A stretch of DNA of 64,000 bases from Salinispora arenicola (GTDB lineage: Bacteria; Actinomycetota; Actinomycetes; Mycobacteriales; Micromonosporaceae): contig NZ_VFOL01000001.1 of assembly GCF_006716065.1 (NCBI RefSeq), forward strand, positions 3,100,001-3,164,000. The letters are read 5' to 3'. This document shows, piece after piece, positions 32,656 to 41,560 of this stretch. A program made the position numbers and the translations under genes. The notes under the pieces were generated by a model, which searched no databases, was not told the DNA's origin, and saw nothing but the letters and a program-made list of their open reading frames with translations. Positions within the stretch are counted from its first letter, which is position 1. Each line of letters starts with the position of its first letter.

Positions 32656-34335
32656 TCATGCGGTGCTGTCAGGCACGTTATCGCGCCGAGGCGACGAACC
32701 GACCACCACGGCCACGGTCGTGCCGCTCGGTTGCCGCGGCCGGATCTCCAGTCGGCCTCGGATACGTTCCGCCCTCTCGGCCATGATTGCAAGACCGTAG
32801 TGTCCGTCAGTGCGCTGGTCGGCAATACCGTGCCCGTCGTCTGACACCTCGATCTGCGCGTACGGCGGGTCCACCGCACAGGTGACCCAGAGGTTCGACG
32901 CACCGGCATGCTTGCGGGCGTTGGCCACGGCCTCCTGGGCGATCCGTAGCAACTCGGCTTCGGTGGCGGCGGGCAGCCGGGCGGTCGACTCGTCCAACGA
33001 CAGGTGTACCCGCAGGCCGCCGGAGACGCCGACCGTGCGCGCGTACTCGGCGATGGCGGCAGCCAGGCCGCCGTGCCGGTCCACCTCGCTGCGCAGCTCG
33101 AAGAGGCTGAGTCGCAGCTCGGTAATGACCCGGGTGACCTCCTGCCGTAGCAGTCGTAGCGACTCGGCGGTCTCGTCGGTGTCGTCGTGCACCGTGGCCA
33201 GGGCGTTGTCGATGCCGTAGCCGACCATCACCAGTTCCTGGGCCACCCCGTCGTGGATTTCCCGGGCGAGTCGTTGTCGCTCCTCGTTGGTGGCCAGTGA
33301 CCGCACCTCGTCGAAGAGCAGGGCCGCCTCCAGCCGCAGCGCGGCTGGGGAGGTCAGCCCGGTCACCCGGGACACGATCTCGGGCGGGTACGCGTGCGCG
33401 ACGTCCGCCTCCAGCACCACCAGCCCGACCGTACGTACCCCGGCGACCAGCGGCACGATCAGCGCGGACACCTCCCCGCCAGCATGCGAGCGGGCCTGAG
33501 AGTGCGCGGCGGTGTGCGGCTGCTGGCTGGCCCACGCGTCAGCGATCGCCGAGTCCGCGTCCAGCGTCGTCTCCCAGTCCACCCGGTCGGTTCCGCACTG
33601 GGCCAGCACCACCAGCCGTCCACCGCCGCTGGCCGAGAGAACGGCCCCTCGGTCCGCTCGGGCCAGGGTGCGCAGCTCCTCTAGCAGGTGCTCGGAGATA
33701 CCACCCGGGTCCAGCGTGGCGCCGGGTAGCTGACGGGCCACCGTCCGAAGCTGGGTGAGTAGCCGGGTTGCCTCCGCGTACGGCTGGGGCTTGCTGACGC
33801 TGCGAGCTCGGATCACCCGGTGCAGGGTCCGCGCCGCGTAGAGCCCAAGACCGGACAGGACCAGCCACTGGGCGCTGACTGCCAGGTAGCCAACCTGGGT
33901 GAGCTGCCGCTGGCCGTCGACCTCGGTCAGCGCGCCGGCCAGCAGCAGGGTGAGGCCGGTGATCGCCAGTAACCAGGCGCCTTCGCGGAAACGTCGGCGC
34001 AGTGCCGTGACGGTGATCGGGACGGCCAGGTAGGGCAGCACCGCGGAGGCACCCAACCCACCGTTCTGCGCGCCAATGGTGGCGACCGAGGCGACCTGGC
34101 TGGTGGCGAGAGCCAGCACCACCACCTCGGCGCCTCGGCCCAGCGGCCCGAGCCAGTGGTACACCGGCGCGAGCAGTGCGGGCAGGCCCGTCGCCGCCAG
34201 CAGCGCGACCCACCACAGTTGGGCGGGATCGTGCGTGGCGAGCAGGCTCAGCACCGCCACCAACGCCAGCATCACCACGCGCGCCGCGGCGGCGAGGGGA
34301 TGCGGTCGAGGCACGACGCGAGTGGAGGCGGGCAC
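32656..34335 (-). CDS. NarL-family sensor histidine kinase
   Basis: 559 residues. Five or six N-terminal membrane segments span residues 15-175, then a GAF-like domain (about 205-345), a HisKA_3 phospho-acceptor helix (LAREIHDGVAQELVMVGYGI), and an HATPase domain (AQEAVANARKHAGASNLWV, VSDDGHGI, HYGLAIMAERAE). It forms a two-component pair with the response regulator directly downstream. No extracellular sensing domain is evident, so the signal is probably sensed in the membrane or the GAF domain. Confidence 0.92.
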   Translation of the reverse strand: MPASTRVVPRPHPLAAAARVVMLALVAVLSLLATHDPAQLWWVALLAATGLPALLAPVYHWLGPLGRGAEVVVLALATSQVASVATIGAQNGGLGASAVLPYLAVPITVTALRRRFREGAWLLAITGLTLLLAGALTEVDGQRQLTQVGYLAVSAQWLVLSGLGLYAARTLHRVIRARSVSKPQPYAEATRLLTQLRTVARQLPGATLDPGGISEHLLEELRTLARADRGAVLSASGGGRLVVLAQCGTDRVDWETTLDADSAIADAWASQQPHTAAHSQARSHAGGEVSALIVPLVAGVRTVGLVVLEADVAHAYPPEIVSRVTGLTSPAALRLEAALLFDEVRSLATNEERQRLAREIHDGVAQELVMVGYGIDNALATVHDDTDETAESLRLLRQEVTRVITELRLSLFELRSEVDRHGGLAAAIAEYARTVGVSGGLRVHLSLDESTARLPAATEAELLRIAQEAVANARKHAGASNLWVTCAVDPPYAQIEVSDDGHGIADQRTDGHYGLAIMAERAERIRGRLEIRPRQPSGTTVAVVVGSSPRRDNVPDSTA

Positions 34336-34349
34336 GTGACGGATCGTAG

Positions 34350-36149
34350 TCAGCTCCGGTAGATATCGGCGATCTCCGTGGCGTACGATTTGTGCACGAT
34401 TTGCCGTTTGACCTTGAGTGAAGGAGTCAGCTCACCGGTCGCCTCCGTGAAGTCCCGGGGAAGGATCCGGAAGACCTTGATGGCCTCGGCCCTGGACACG
34501 GCGCGGTTGGCGGTGTCGATCGCGGTCTGGATCTCGGAGCGCAGCCCTTCATGCTGGTAGAGCTCCTCGATTGGGGTGGCCGCGGGTAGGCCGGCGTTCT
34601 CCAGCCACGCCGGCAGCGCCTCCTCGTCCACGGTGACCAGCGCGGCGACAAAGGGCTGTCGGTCACCGACCACCACGCACTGGCTGACCAGAGGATGCGC
34701 CCGGACCTGGTCCTCGAGGACCGCCGGGGCGACGTTCTTGCCGCCCGCGGTCACGATGATCTCCTTCTTTCGGCCGGTGATGTTCAGGTAGCCGTCACTG
34801 TCGAGCTGGCCCAAATCGCCCGTGCGGAACCAGCCGTCAGGTGTGAGTACCTCCGCACTGGCGGCCTCGTTGCGCCAGTAGCCCGTGAAGACCAGTTCAC
34901 CGGCGATGAGGATCTCGTCATCGTCGTCGATCCGGATGTTCACGCCGGGCAGTGGGCGTCCGACGCTGCCGATTCGGATCGCACCGGGCCGGTTGGCGCA
35001 GGCAGCGGGAGAGGTCTCGGTCAGCCCGTACCCTTCATAGATGGTCACCCCCACGCCGCGGAAGAAGTGCCCGAGCCGCGCGCCGAGCGGCGCGCCGCCC
35101 GAGATCGCGTCGCGGCACCGCCCGCCGAGTGCGGCCCGCAGCTTGCGGTAGACCAGGCGATCAAAGAGGGCGTGCTGCACACGGAGCGCCAGGCCCGGCC
35201 CGGTCCGGGTCTCCAGGGCCTCGCTGTACGCGATGGCGACCGCCTCGGCGCGGGCGAAGATCCGGCCCTTGCCGTCGGCTTCGGCCTTCTGCTTCGCGGA
35301 GTTGTAGACCTTCTCGAACACCCGGGGGACGGAGAGCACGAACGTGGGGCGGACGGCCTGCAGCCTGGCGATCAGGTCCTTGGTGTCCGCGCAGTGGGCC
35401 ATCGTGGCGCGGGCCTGGACCACGCCGACCTGGATCAGCCGGGCGAAGACGTGCGCGAGGGGGAGGAACAGCAGCGTGGAGGCACCTGGGCCGAACAGGT
35501 TCGGCAGCACCGGCACGGCGTTGGCGACATCGGCGTACATGCTGCGGTGGGTCAGCATGCAGCCCTTGGGGCGGCCAGTGGTGCCGCTGGTGTAGACGAT
35601 GGTGGCGATGTCGTCGGCCCGAACGGCCGCGCGTCGCCGCTCGATCTCGGTCGGATCCACCGACTCGCCGGTGGCGATCAGCTCGTCCATCGCGCCGAGG
35701 TCGATCTGCCACACGTGCGCCAGATCGGGTACCCGGTCGCGCACGTCGGCAACCAGCGTGGCGTGGGCGCTCGTCTCGACCAGGATGGCGACCGCCCCCG
35801 AGTCGGACAGGATCCAGGCGGCCTGTTCGGCGCTGGAGGTCTCGTAGATCGGCACCGTGATCGCGCCGGCGGCCCAGATGGCGTAGTCGAACAGCGTCCA
35901 CTCGTACCGCGTTCGGCTCATCAGGCCGACCCGGTCGCCGGGCTGCACACCGGCTGCGACCAGGCCGCGTGCCACCGCCGTCACCTCGTCACGGAACTGA
36001 TGACAGGTCACCTCGACCCGGGCGCCGTCGGCACCCTCGCGGATGAACTGCACCACGTCCGGGGCGGCCTCGGCGTTGTCCCAGACCGGATCGGTTAGAT
36101 TGGCCGAGTCGCCGACGGTGACGATCGGTGGGACGGAGAACTCGCGCAC
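34350..36149 (-). CDS. fadD: Long-chain fatty-acid-CoA ligase (FadD15-like)
   Basis: AMP-forming acyl-CoA synthetase, 599 residues. The ATP/AMP motifs are clear: IVYTSGTTGRPKGCMLTHRS, YEGYGLTETSPAACANRPG, GWFRTGDLGQLDSDGYLNIT and the GRKKEIIVTAGGKNVAP hinge. The GTG at 36149 (VREFSVPPIVTVG) has GAGGAGTG in front, better than the longer frame. It faces away from the SRPBCC gene, with 127 bp between starts. M. tuberculosis fadD15 sits in the equivalent neighbourhood. Confidence 0.9.
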   Translation of the reverse strand: MREFSVPPIVTVGDSANLTDPVWDNAEAAPDVVQFIREGADGARVEVTCHQFRDEVTAVARGLVAAGVQPGDRVGLMSRTRYEWTLFDYAIWAAGAITVPIYETSSAEQAAWILSDSGAVAILVETSAHATLVADVRDRVPDLAHVWQIDLGAMDELIATGESVDPTEIERRRAAVRADDIATIVYTSGTTGRPKGCMLTHRSMYADVANAVPVLPNLFGPGASTLLFLPLAHVFARLIQVGVVQARATMAHCADTKDLIARLQAVRPTFVLSVPRVFEKVYNSAKQKAEADGKGRIFARAEAVAIAYSEALETRTGPGLALRVQHALFDRLVYRKLRAALGGRCRDAISGGAPLGARLGHFFRGVGVTIYEGYGLTETSPAACANRPGAIRIGSVGRPLPGVNIRIDDDDEILIAGELVFTGYWRNEAASAEVLTPDGWFRTGDLGQLDSDGYLNITGRKKEIIVTAGGKNVAPAVLEDQVRAHPLVSQCVVVGDRQPFVAALVTVDEEALPAWLENAGLPAATPIEELYQHEGLRSEIQTAIDTANRAVSRAEAIKVFRILPRDFTEATGELTPSLKVKRQIVHKSYATEIADIYRS

Positions 36150-36276
36150 CTGCACACTCCTCGCGTTCACACTGGCCAGGCAGGGCCGCCTCTCGGTCGG
36201 CTTGTGTCGCAACCTACCTGGCCGGCTCGGAGGATGCTGCAGACAGGTTCGTCACATCGCCGGGTAGCCTCGCCAC

Positions 36277-36729
36277 ATGGCGGACTCTTCCACCCAGTCG
36301 ATCACTATCGGCGCATCACGGGAGCAGGTCGCGGCAGTCATCTGCGACCTGCCCAGCTACCCCGAGTGGACCGACACCCTCCAGCGGGTGGTCGTCGAGG
36401 AGTACGCCGACGGCTATGCCCGTCGAGTCCGGTTCACCCTCGACGCGGGTGTGCTGACCGACGAGTATGTCTTGGTCTACGAGTACGCGAAGGACCTCAC
36501 CCGGATCGAGTGGCACCTGGCGGCGCCCTCCCGGATGCAGCGCGCCCAGCGTGGTTCGTACGACCTGGTGGGCAATGCCGACGGTACGACCACGGTGACC
36601 TACACGTTGGAGGTCGAGCTGTCGGTCGCGATGCTTGGCATGTTCCGCCGCAAGGCCGAGAGAATGATCATGGATGCTGCGTTGAAGCAGCTCAAGCGCC
36701 GGGTAGAAGCATCTGGCGGGCCGCGGTGA
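36277..36729 (+). CDS. SRPBCC (polyketide cyclase/START-like) family protein
   Basis: 150 residues starting MADSSTQSITIGASREQVAA. The N-terminal strand-helix and VICDLPSYPEWTDTLQRVVV, followed by alternating strands and a long amphipathic C-terminal helix, match the ligand-binding helix-grip fold. It is divergent from fadD and comparable to the Rv2185c family next to mycobacterial fadD15. A lipid-related ligand is inferred only from this context. Confidence 0.85.
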   Translation: MADSSTQSITIGASREQVAAVICDLPSYPEWTDTLQRVVVEEYADGYARRVRFTLDAGVLTDEYVLVYEYAKDLTRIEWHLAAPSRMQRAQRGSYDLVGNADGTTTVTYTLEVELSVAMLGMFRRKAERMIMDAALKQLKRRVEASGGPR

Positions 36730-36758
36730 CGCGGCCGTCCTGGTAGAGGAGCCGACCC

Positions 36759-37385
36759 ATGGCGGCAACGGATCCGGGTTCGGCCCGGGAAGAGGCGGAA
36801 CGACTGGTTGCGACCCTGTTGGCCGCCGCGCGCCTGTCCACGACCAGCGTGGGGAACAGCCCGTGGGGTCCGCTCGCTGGGATCGTGTCGAGTGTCGTCG
36901 GTCACACCGAGCGCCCGGCCGGTGGTGGCCTGTCGACAGGTACGGCGGAGTGCTGCATCTGTCCGCTGTGTCGGGCGATCGTGGCGTTACGGGATCCGAG
37001 TCCGGAATTCGCTGAGCGGCTCGCCACCGGGGCCGGTGATCTGGCTGCCGGAGTGGCGAGCCTGCTACGGGCATTCGCCTCGGCGGAGCCGGCCCCCACG
37101 CCCGCGGAGCCCCCAGCCCCGGCCACCCCGGCGACCGGGACGTCGAACCCCGTGTGGCGTGCGACCACCCGGAGCAGGCATGATTCTCCGTCGGCGCCCG
37201 AAGAGGACGTCTGGTCCGCCGCGACTCGGGCGGAAGAGTCCCCCGTGCCGACCGCCGCACCGCCCGTCAACGTCGCCGGGTCGGCCGCGACGGAGGGCGT
37301 GTCGTCGACGACGGCTGCCGACCGTCCCGTGGTTCCCGCCTCCCGGGCACCCGGTGACACGGGTGACGACGTCCAAGGGGCCTGA
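36759..37385 (+). CDS. Conserved hypothetical with Cys cluster and disordered tail
   Basis: 208 residues. The N-terminal helix (SAREEAERLVATLLAAARLS) leads to a cysteine cluster, TAECCICPLCRAIVALRD, near residues 62-80; this suggests a metal-binding knuckle. A second helix follows, then about 100 residues of Ala/Pro/Thr-rich disordered sequence. It lies 29 bp after the SRPBCC gene and 68 bp before the ROK kinase, so it may be cotranscribed with either. Function unknown. Confidence 0.7.
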   Translation: MAATDPGSAREEAERLVATLLAAARLSTTSVGNSPWGPLAGIVSSVVGHTERPAGGGLSTGTAECCICPLCRAIVALRDPSPEFAERLATGAGDLAAGVASLLRAFASAEPAPTPAEPPAPATPATGTSNPVWRATTRSRHDSPSAPEEDVWSAATRAEESPVPTAAPPVNVAGSAATEGVSSTTAADRPVVPASRAPGDTGDDVQGA

Positions 37386-37453
37386 CCCAGCACCCCCGAC
37401 CCGACCGGCGCAACGCCCCGGGCCGGGCAGCACAGCAGAGGGGAGTGGCAGCG

Positions 37454-38401
37454 GTGACGCTGACCATCGGAGTGGACGTCGGTGGCACGAAGGTCGCGGC
37501 CGGCGTCGTGGACGACACGGGCACGGTGCTCGTGCAGACCCGACGGGACACTCCCGCGGACGATGTCGGCAAGACCTGCGACGTCATCGTCGAGGTGATC
37601 CGGGAACTGGCCGCTGGCCGTGCGATCGAGGGGGTCGGCATCGGCGCGGCCGGGTGGATTGACGCCAGCCGATCAACCGTGCTCTTCGCCCCGAACCTTG
37701 CCTGGCGTGACGAGCCGCTGCGCGAGTTCGTCAGTGCAGCCACCGACCTGCCGGTGATCGTGGAGAACGACGCCAACGTGGCGGCCTGGGGGGAGTTCCG
37801 CTACGGAGCGGCCCGTGACGCCGACGACTCGATGGTCATGTTCACCATCGGCACCGGGGTCGGTGGCGGCATCGTGCTTGGCGGCGAGTTGGTTCGCGGC
37901 GCGCACGGCATCGCCGCCGAACTGGGACACATGCTCAGTGTGCCGGACGGGCACCAGTGCGGCTGCGGCCGGCTGGGCTGCATCGAGCAGTACGCCAGCG
38001 GGAGCGCCCTGGTGCGGTTCGCCCAGGCTGCCGCTCGCCAGGAACCAAACCGCGCCGCCGCCCTGCTGGGGCAGGCCGGTGGCGACGTCGACGCGATCAC
38101 CGGCCGAATGGTCACCGCCGCTGCGCGGGACGGCGACCCGGTCTCCACCGAAGCTTTCGCCCAGGTCGGCCACTGGCTCGGCAGCGGTCTCGCCGACATG
38201 GCGCAGATCCTCGATCCGCAGGTGTTGGTGGTCGGCGGTGGCGTCGTCGAAGCCGGTGAACTGCTGCTGGGCCCGACCCGCTGCTCCTTCACCGAGGCGC
38301 TCGCGCAGCGTTGTCGGCTGCCGGTGGCGCAGATCAGCCCCGCCAAGCTCGGCAACGACGCTGGTCTCATCGGCGCCGCCGACCTCGCCCGCCGGGTCTA
38401 G
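37454..38401 (+). CDS. glkA: ROK-family glucokinase
   Basis: ATP-dependent glucose kinase of the ROK family, 315 residues. Visible: the phosphate loop GVDVGGTKVAAGVVDD, catalytic VENDANVAAWGEF, GIAAELGHM, and the zinc-binding CGCGRLGCIEQYASG. The GTG at 37454 is preferred because AGAGGGGAG lies 8 bases upstream; GTG 37445 is too close to that site. ROK proteins can also be repressors, but this one lacks an N-terminal HTH. Confidence 0.9.
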   Translation: MTLTIGVDVGGTKVAAGVVDDTGTVLVQTRRDTPADDVGKTCDVIVEVIRELAAGRAIEGVGIGAAGWIDASRSTVLFAPNLAWRDEPLREFVSAATDLPVIVENDANVAAWGEFRYGAARDADDSMVMFTIGTGVGGGIVLGGELVRGAHGIAAELGHMLSVPDGHQCGCGRLGCIEQYASGSALVRFAQAAARQEPNRAAALLGQAGGDVDAITGRMVTAAARDGDPVSTEAFAQVGHWLGSGLADMAQILDPQVLVVGGGVVEAGELLLGPTRCSFTEALAQRCRLPVAQISPAKLGNDAGLIGAADLARRV

Positions 38402-38407
38402 GGCACG

Positions 38408-39118
38408 GTGCCGGCAGCAGGCGACGGAGTGCCACTGCGCGTCGTGTCGTACAACATCCACAGCCAGCGGGACGACGCCGCAGCGCTGGTGGCGGTGGCC
38501 CGTAGTACGGCGCCGGACGTGATGATCGTGCAGGAGGGGCCTCGCCGGCTTCGGTGGCGGCAGCGGTCCGCGGCGCTCGCCGCGTCGTTCGGGCTGGTGG
38601 TGGCGGCCGGTGGACTGCCGGCATTGGGAAACCTGCTGTTGACCAGCCTCCGGGTCCGGGTCACCGGCACCCGGTGCCAGCGGTTTCCGCTCACTCCGGG
38701 CCGGCACCTGCGCGGCGCCGCGTACGCCGACTGCCTGGTGGGGCGTGACGCCCGGTTCACGGTGGCCGGCTCGCACCTGTCCACCGACCCGGCTGAGCGC
38801 CCGGCGCAGGCCGAACGGTTCGCCCGCGAGCTGACCGGGGCGCCCGCCCCGGTCATCGTGGGGGCGGACCTGAACGAGGAAGCGGACGGGCCGGCGTGGG
38901 CGGTCGTGGCGGCGGGTCGTACCGACGCGGCGGTGGCAGCGGACCGGGCGGACCGGCCCACGTTCCCCCGGGGCCCTCTGCACCGTCGGATCGACGCGCT
39001 CTTCGTCGACCCGCGGATCACCGTGGTCCACTACGACGTGGTGGACACGCCGCAGACCCGCCTGGCCAGCGACCACCTCCCGATCCTGGCGGATCTGCTC
39101 TTGCCCGGGCCCGACTGA
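38408..39118 (+). CDS. Endonuclease/exonuclease/phosphatase (EEP) family protein
   Basis: 236 residues of the DNase I-like fold. Conserved metal and catalytic residues appear in VVSYNIHSQRDD, MIVQEGPRRL, VIVGADLNEEADGP and the closing ASDHLPILADLL. There is no signal peptide, so it is cytoplasmic. The GTG at 38408 lies 6 bases after the glucokinase stop, so the two are probably cotranscribed. Substrate (phosphodiester or phosphate ester) unknown. Confidence 0.85.
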   Translation: MPAAGDGVPLRVVSYNIHSQRDDAAALVAVARSTAPDVMIVQEGPRRLRWRQRSAALAASFGLVVAAGGLPALGNLLLTSLRVRVTGTRCQRFPLTPGRHLRGAAYADCLVGRDARFTVAGSHLSTDPAERPAQAERFARELTGAPAPVIVGADLNEEADGPAWAVVAAGRTDAAVAADRADRPTFPRGPLHRRIDALFVDPRITVVHYDVVDTPQTRLASDHLPILADLLLPGPD

Positions 39119-39209
39119 CCAGCCCGGGGGCCGGGCTGGACATTGGGCATCCGATGTGGGCAGGATGCTGCGCGACCCGGCATCCGTGCCGCACCTAAGG
39201 AGATCCTCG

Positions 39210-40616
39210 GTGACCACCTCCACCGATCACGGGCGGTCCGACCTGGAGTCGAGCAGCCTTGCCCTGACCCGCGACGGCCGTTCGGTCTCCGACCGCGGTG
39301 ACACCGTCTGCGTGATCGGGGCGGGTGCGAGCGGGCTGACCGCGATCAAGAATCTGACCGAGCACGGGTTCGGCGTCGACTGCTACGAGCGGGAGACCGG
39401 AGTCGGCGGCGCGTGGAACTGGCGACACGACCGCAGCCCGGTGTACGCCAGCACCCACCTGATCTCGTCGCGTCCATTCACCCAGTTTCCCGACTTCCCG
39501 ATGCCGGACGACTGGCCGGACTACCCGCATCACAGCCAGTTGTTGTCCTATCTTGAGCGGTACGCGGAACACTTCGACCTGCGCCGGCACGTCTGGTTCG
39601 GCACCGAGGTGGTGCGGGTCGAGCCGGCTGACGGCGACCGGTGGGACGTCACGACCCGCAGTACCGGCGGCTACGGCCCGGAACGCACCTCCCAGTACGC
39701 CGCGGTCGTGATCGCCAATGGTCACAACTGGTCGCCGAAGCTGCCCGACTACGAAGGGCTCGCCGAGTTCCGGGGCGAGGCCATGCACGCCTCGTCCTAC
39801 CAGGACCCGGCGCAGCTGCGGGGCAAGCGGGTGCTGGTGGTGGGTGCCGGCAACACCGGCTGCGACATCGCCGTCGAGGCCGCGCAGCAGGCGTCGCGCT
39901 GCTGGCACGCCACCCGTCGCAGCTACTGGTACGCGCCGAAGTACGTCCTGGGTCGTCCAGTCGATCAGGTCAACGACGTGCTGCTGGCGCTGCGGGTGCC
40001 CCGGCGGGTCCGACAGTGGCTCTACCACCTCACCCTGCGGCTCACGGTGGGGGATCTGACCCGGTTTGGGCTGGCGCGGCCTGACCACAGGATGCTCGAG
40101 ACACATCCGATCGTCAACAGTCAGCTCGTCCACTATCTGGGCCACGGCCGGATCACGCCGGTGCCGGACCCCGTCCGTTTCCACCCGCACTCCGTTGAGC
40201 TGGCTGACGGTCGCCGGATCGATCCGGAACTGGTGGTGTTCGCCACCGGCTATTTACCCCGGTTCGACTTCCTCGATCCGAAGATTCTCGGCGACGACGG
40301 CACGGTCGGGCGGCCGGTGCTGTGGCTCAACGCCTTCGCGCCGAATCACCCAACCCTCGCCGTGGCCGGTCTGGTGCAGCCCGACTCGGGCATGTTCCCG
40401 CTGTCGCATTGGCAGACCGTGCTCTTTGCCCGCCTGCTGCGATCACGCGTGACCCGGCCTGGCCGGGTGGCGGGCTTCGCCGCCGCGGTGGTTGCCCGGG
40501 CGGGGGAGCGCTACGCGGGACCGGTCAGGGACAGCAGCCGGCACTGGTTCGAGGTTGGTCACGTCGACTACCTGCGCGCTCTCCAGCGCGCCCTGCACGA
40601 CCTGGAGGCCAAGTGA
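39210..40616 (+). CDS. Flavin-containing monooxygenase
   Basis: 468 residues. An FAD site (VIGAGASGLTAIKNL), the FMO identifying motif (FRGEAMHASSYQDP, matching FxGxxxHxxxY), an NADPH site (VLVVGAGNTGCDIAVEAAQ) and the late FATGYLPRF motif are all present. The GTG at 39210 has AAGGAG a few bases upstream and removes an 18-residue shadow. It probably oxidises a small amine, sulfide or ketone with NADPH and O2. An alpha/beta-fold gene lies just downstream. Confidence 0.88.
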   Translation: MTTSTDHGRSDLESSSLALTRDGRSVSDRGDTVCVIGAGASGLTAIKNLTEHGFGVDCYERETGVGGAWNWRHDRSPVYASTHLISSRPFTQFPDFPMPDDWPDYPHHSQLLSYLERYAEHFDLRRHVWFGTEVVRVEPADGDRWDVTTRSTGGYGPERTSQYAAVVIANGHNWSPKLPDYEGLAEFRGEAMHASSYQDPAQLRGKRVLVVGAGNTGCDIAVEAAQQASRCWHATRRSYWYAPKYVLGRPVDQVNDVLLALRVPRRVRQWLYHLTLRLTVGDLTRFGLARPDHRMLETHPIVNSQLVHYLGHGRITPVPDPVRFHPHSVELADGRRIDPELVVFATGYLPRFDFLDPKILGDDGTVGRPVLWLNAFAPNHPTLAVAGLVQPDSGMFPLSHWQTVLFARLLRSRVTRPGRVAGFAAAVVARAGERYAGPVRDSSRHWFEVGHVDYLRALQRALHDLEAK

Positions 40617-40707
40617 GCGTGAGGAGTGAGCTTGCGAGCCCCGCGGTCGCGAGCGGGAGTGGGTTGGTGAGCGTGAGGAGTGAGCCGGCGCGTCCCGCGG
40701 TCGTGAG
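40613..40707. repeat. Two direct copies of a ~41-bp intergenic repeat
   Basis: GTGAGCGTGAGGAGTGAGC begins at 40613 and again at 40667. The copies continue as tgcgagcCCCGCGGTCGcGAG and ggcgcgtCCCGCGGTCGtGAG, 54 bp apart. Copy 1 starts inside the monooxygenase stop codon. Similar GTGAGCG-CGAGGAGTGAGC elements are, as I recall, common between genes in Micromonosporaceae. Confidence 0.7.
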
Positions 40708-40722
40708 GGGAAGGCTGAGCAG

Positions 40723-41538
40723 GTGACCCAGCAGGTGCGGATCATGCGGGGGTGGGAGTGGGGCCGGCCGGTCCGTCCGGTCCGGCGCGAGGTGCTCGAT
40801 GCCGTACCAGGGCTGGATGATGGCCGCCCACCGCTGTTGTTCGTGCCCGGATTTGGTCACGGAGCGTGGGCATTCGCGGAGCACTGGCTGGGGCACGCTG
40901 CCGCGCGCGGCTTTCCTGCCCACGCGTTGAGCCTGCGGGGCCAGCCCGGCAGCGATCCTGCGCCGGAGGCCACCCTGCGGGCGTACGCCCATGACGTGGT
41001 GCAGGTGGCTGCGAGCCTGCCCCGCCAGGCGGTGCTGGTCGGGCACGGCGCCGGGGCGCTGGTGGTCGCACACGCGCTGGCGCGTTACCCGGCCCGCGCT
41101 GCCGTGTTGGTGGCACCGGTGTTCGGCGGTTGGGGAACCGCGCTGGCGGCGCTGCGCCGCAACCCCCTGGGTACGCTGCCCGCGTTGTTCGGTGGCCGGC
41201 TGCGGGTGAGCCGGGCCCAGCTGTTCGGCCGGGAACTGCCCGGTGAGGACGCGCGGCGGCACCTGGCCCGGTTGGGCCATCCCGCCCGGCGCGCCCAGTG
41301 GCAGCTGCTGTTCGGCCGGGAGCCGGAGCCGGCGGTGGGGGATCCGCCGGTGCTGGTGCTCGGGAGCCCGGATGACCGGATACTGCCAGGGCCGGCGCTG
41401 ACCCGGGCCGCCCGCCGGTACGGCTCGGCCCCGCTGCTCTTCCCCGGCATGGGGCACGATCTGATGCTGGACGCTCGGTGGCGGGAACCGGTCGATGCGC
41501 TCCTCGACTGGTTGGAGAAGGAACCGTCCCGCGGCTGA
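40723..41538 (+). CDS. Alpha/beta-hydrolase fold protein lacking the nucleophile serine
   Basis: 271 residues of the alpha/beta-hydrolase fold: FVPGFGHGAWAFAEHWLGHA with the oxyanion region, VLGSPDDRILPG with the acid, and FPGMGHDLML with the His. The nucleophile elbow reads VGHGAGALV, where GxSxG is expected, so the catalytic Ser is Gly (codons GGG CAC GGC GCC GGG). It may be a non-enzymatic or unusual member. It follows the monooxygenase by 106 bp of repeats. Its stop sits in a hairpin shared with otsA. Confidence 0.8.
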   Translation: MTQQVRIMRGWEWGRPVRPVRREVLDAVPGLDDGRPPLLFVPGFGHGAWAFAEHWLGHAAARGFPAHALSLRGQPGSDPAPEATLRAYAHDVVQVAASLPRQAVLVGHGAGALVVAHALARYPARAAVLVAPVFGGWGTALAALRRNPLGTLPALFGGRLRVSRAQLFGRELPGEDARRHLARLGHPARRAQWQLLFGREPEPAVGDPPVLVLGSPDDRILPGPALTRAARRYGSAPLLFPGMGHDLMLDARWREPVDALLDWLEKEPSRG

Positions 41539-41560
41539 CGGCCCGGTGCGGGCCGGTCAG
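41535..41560. terminator. Hairpin overlapping two convergent stop codons
   Basis: CTGACGGCCCG (41535-41545) pairs with CGGGCCGGTCAG (41549-41560) with one bulged base and a 3-base loop. It covers both the stop of the alpha/beta-fold gene and the stop of otsA on the other strand. Confidence 0.65.

Noticed and set aside
37673..39223. 516-codon minus-strand frame opposite the glucokinase and EEP genes
   Set aside because: Spans two well-supported genes on the other strand and has antisense composition.
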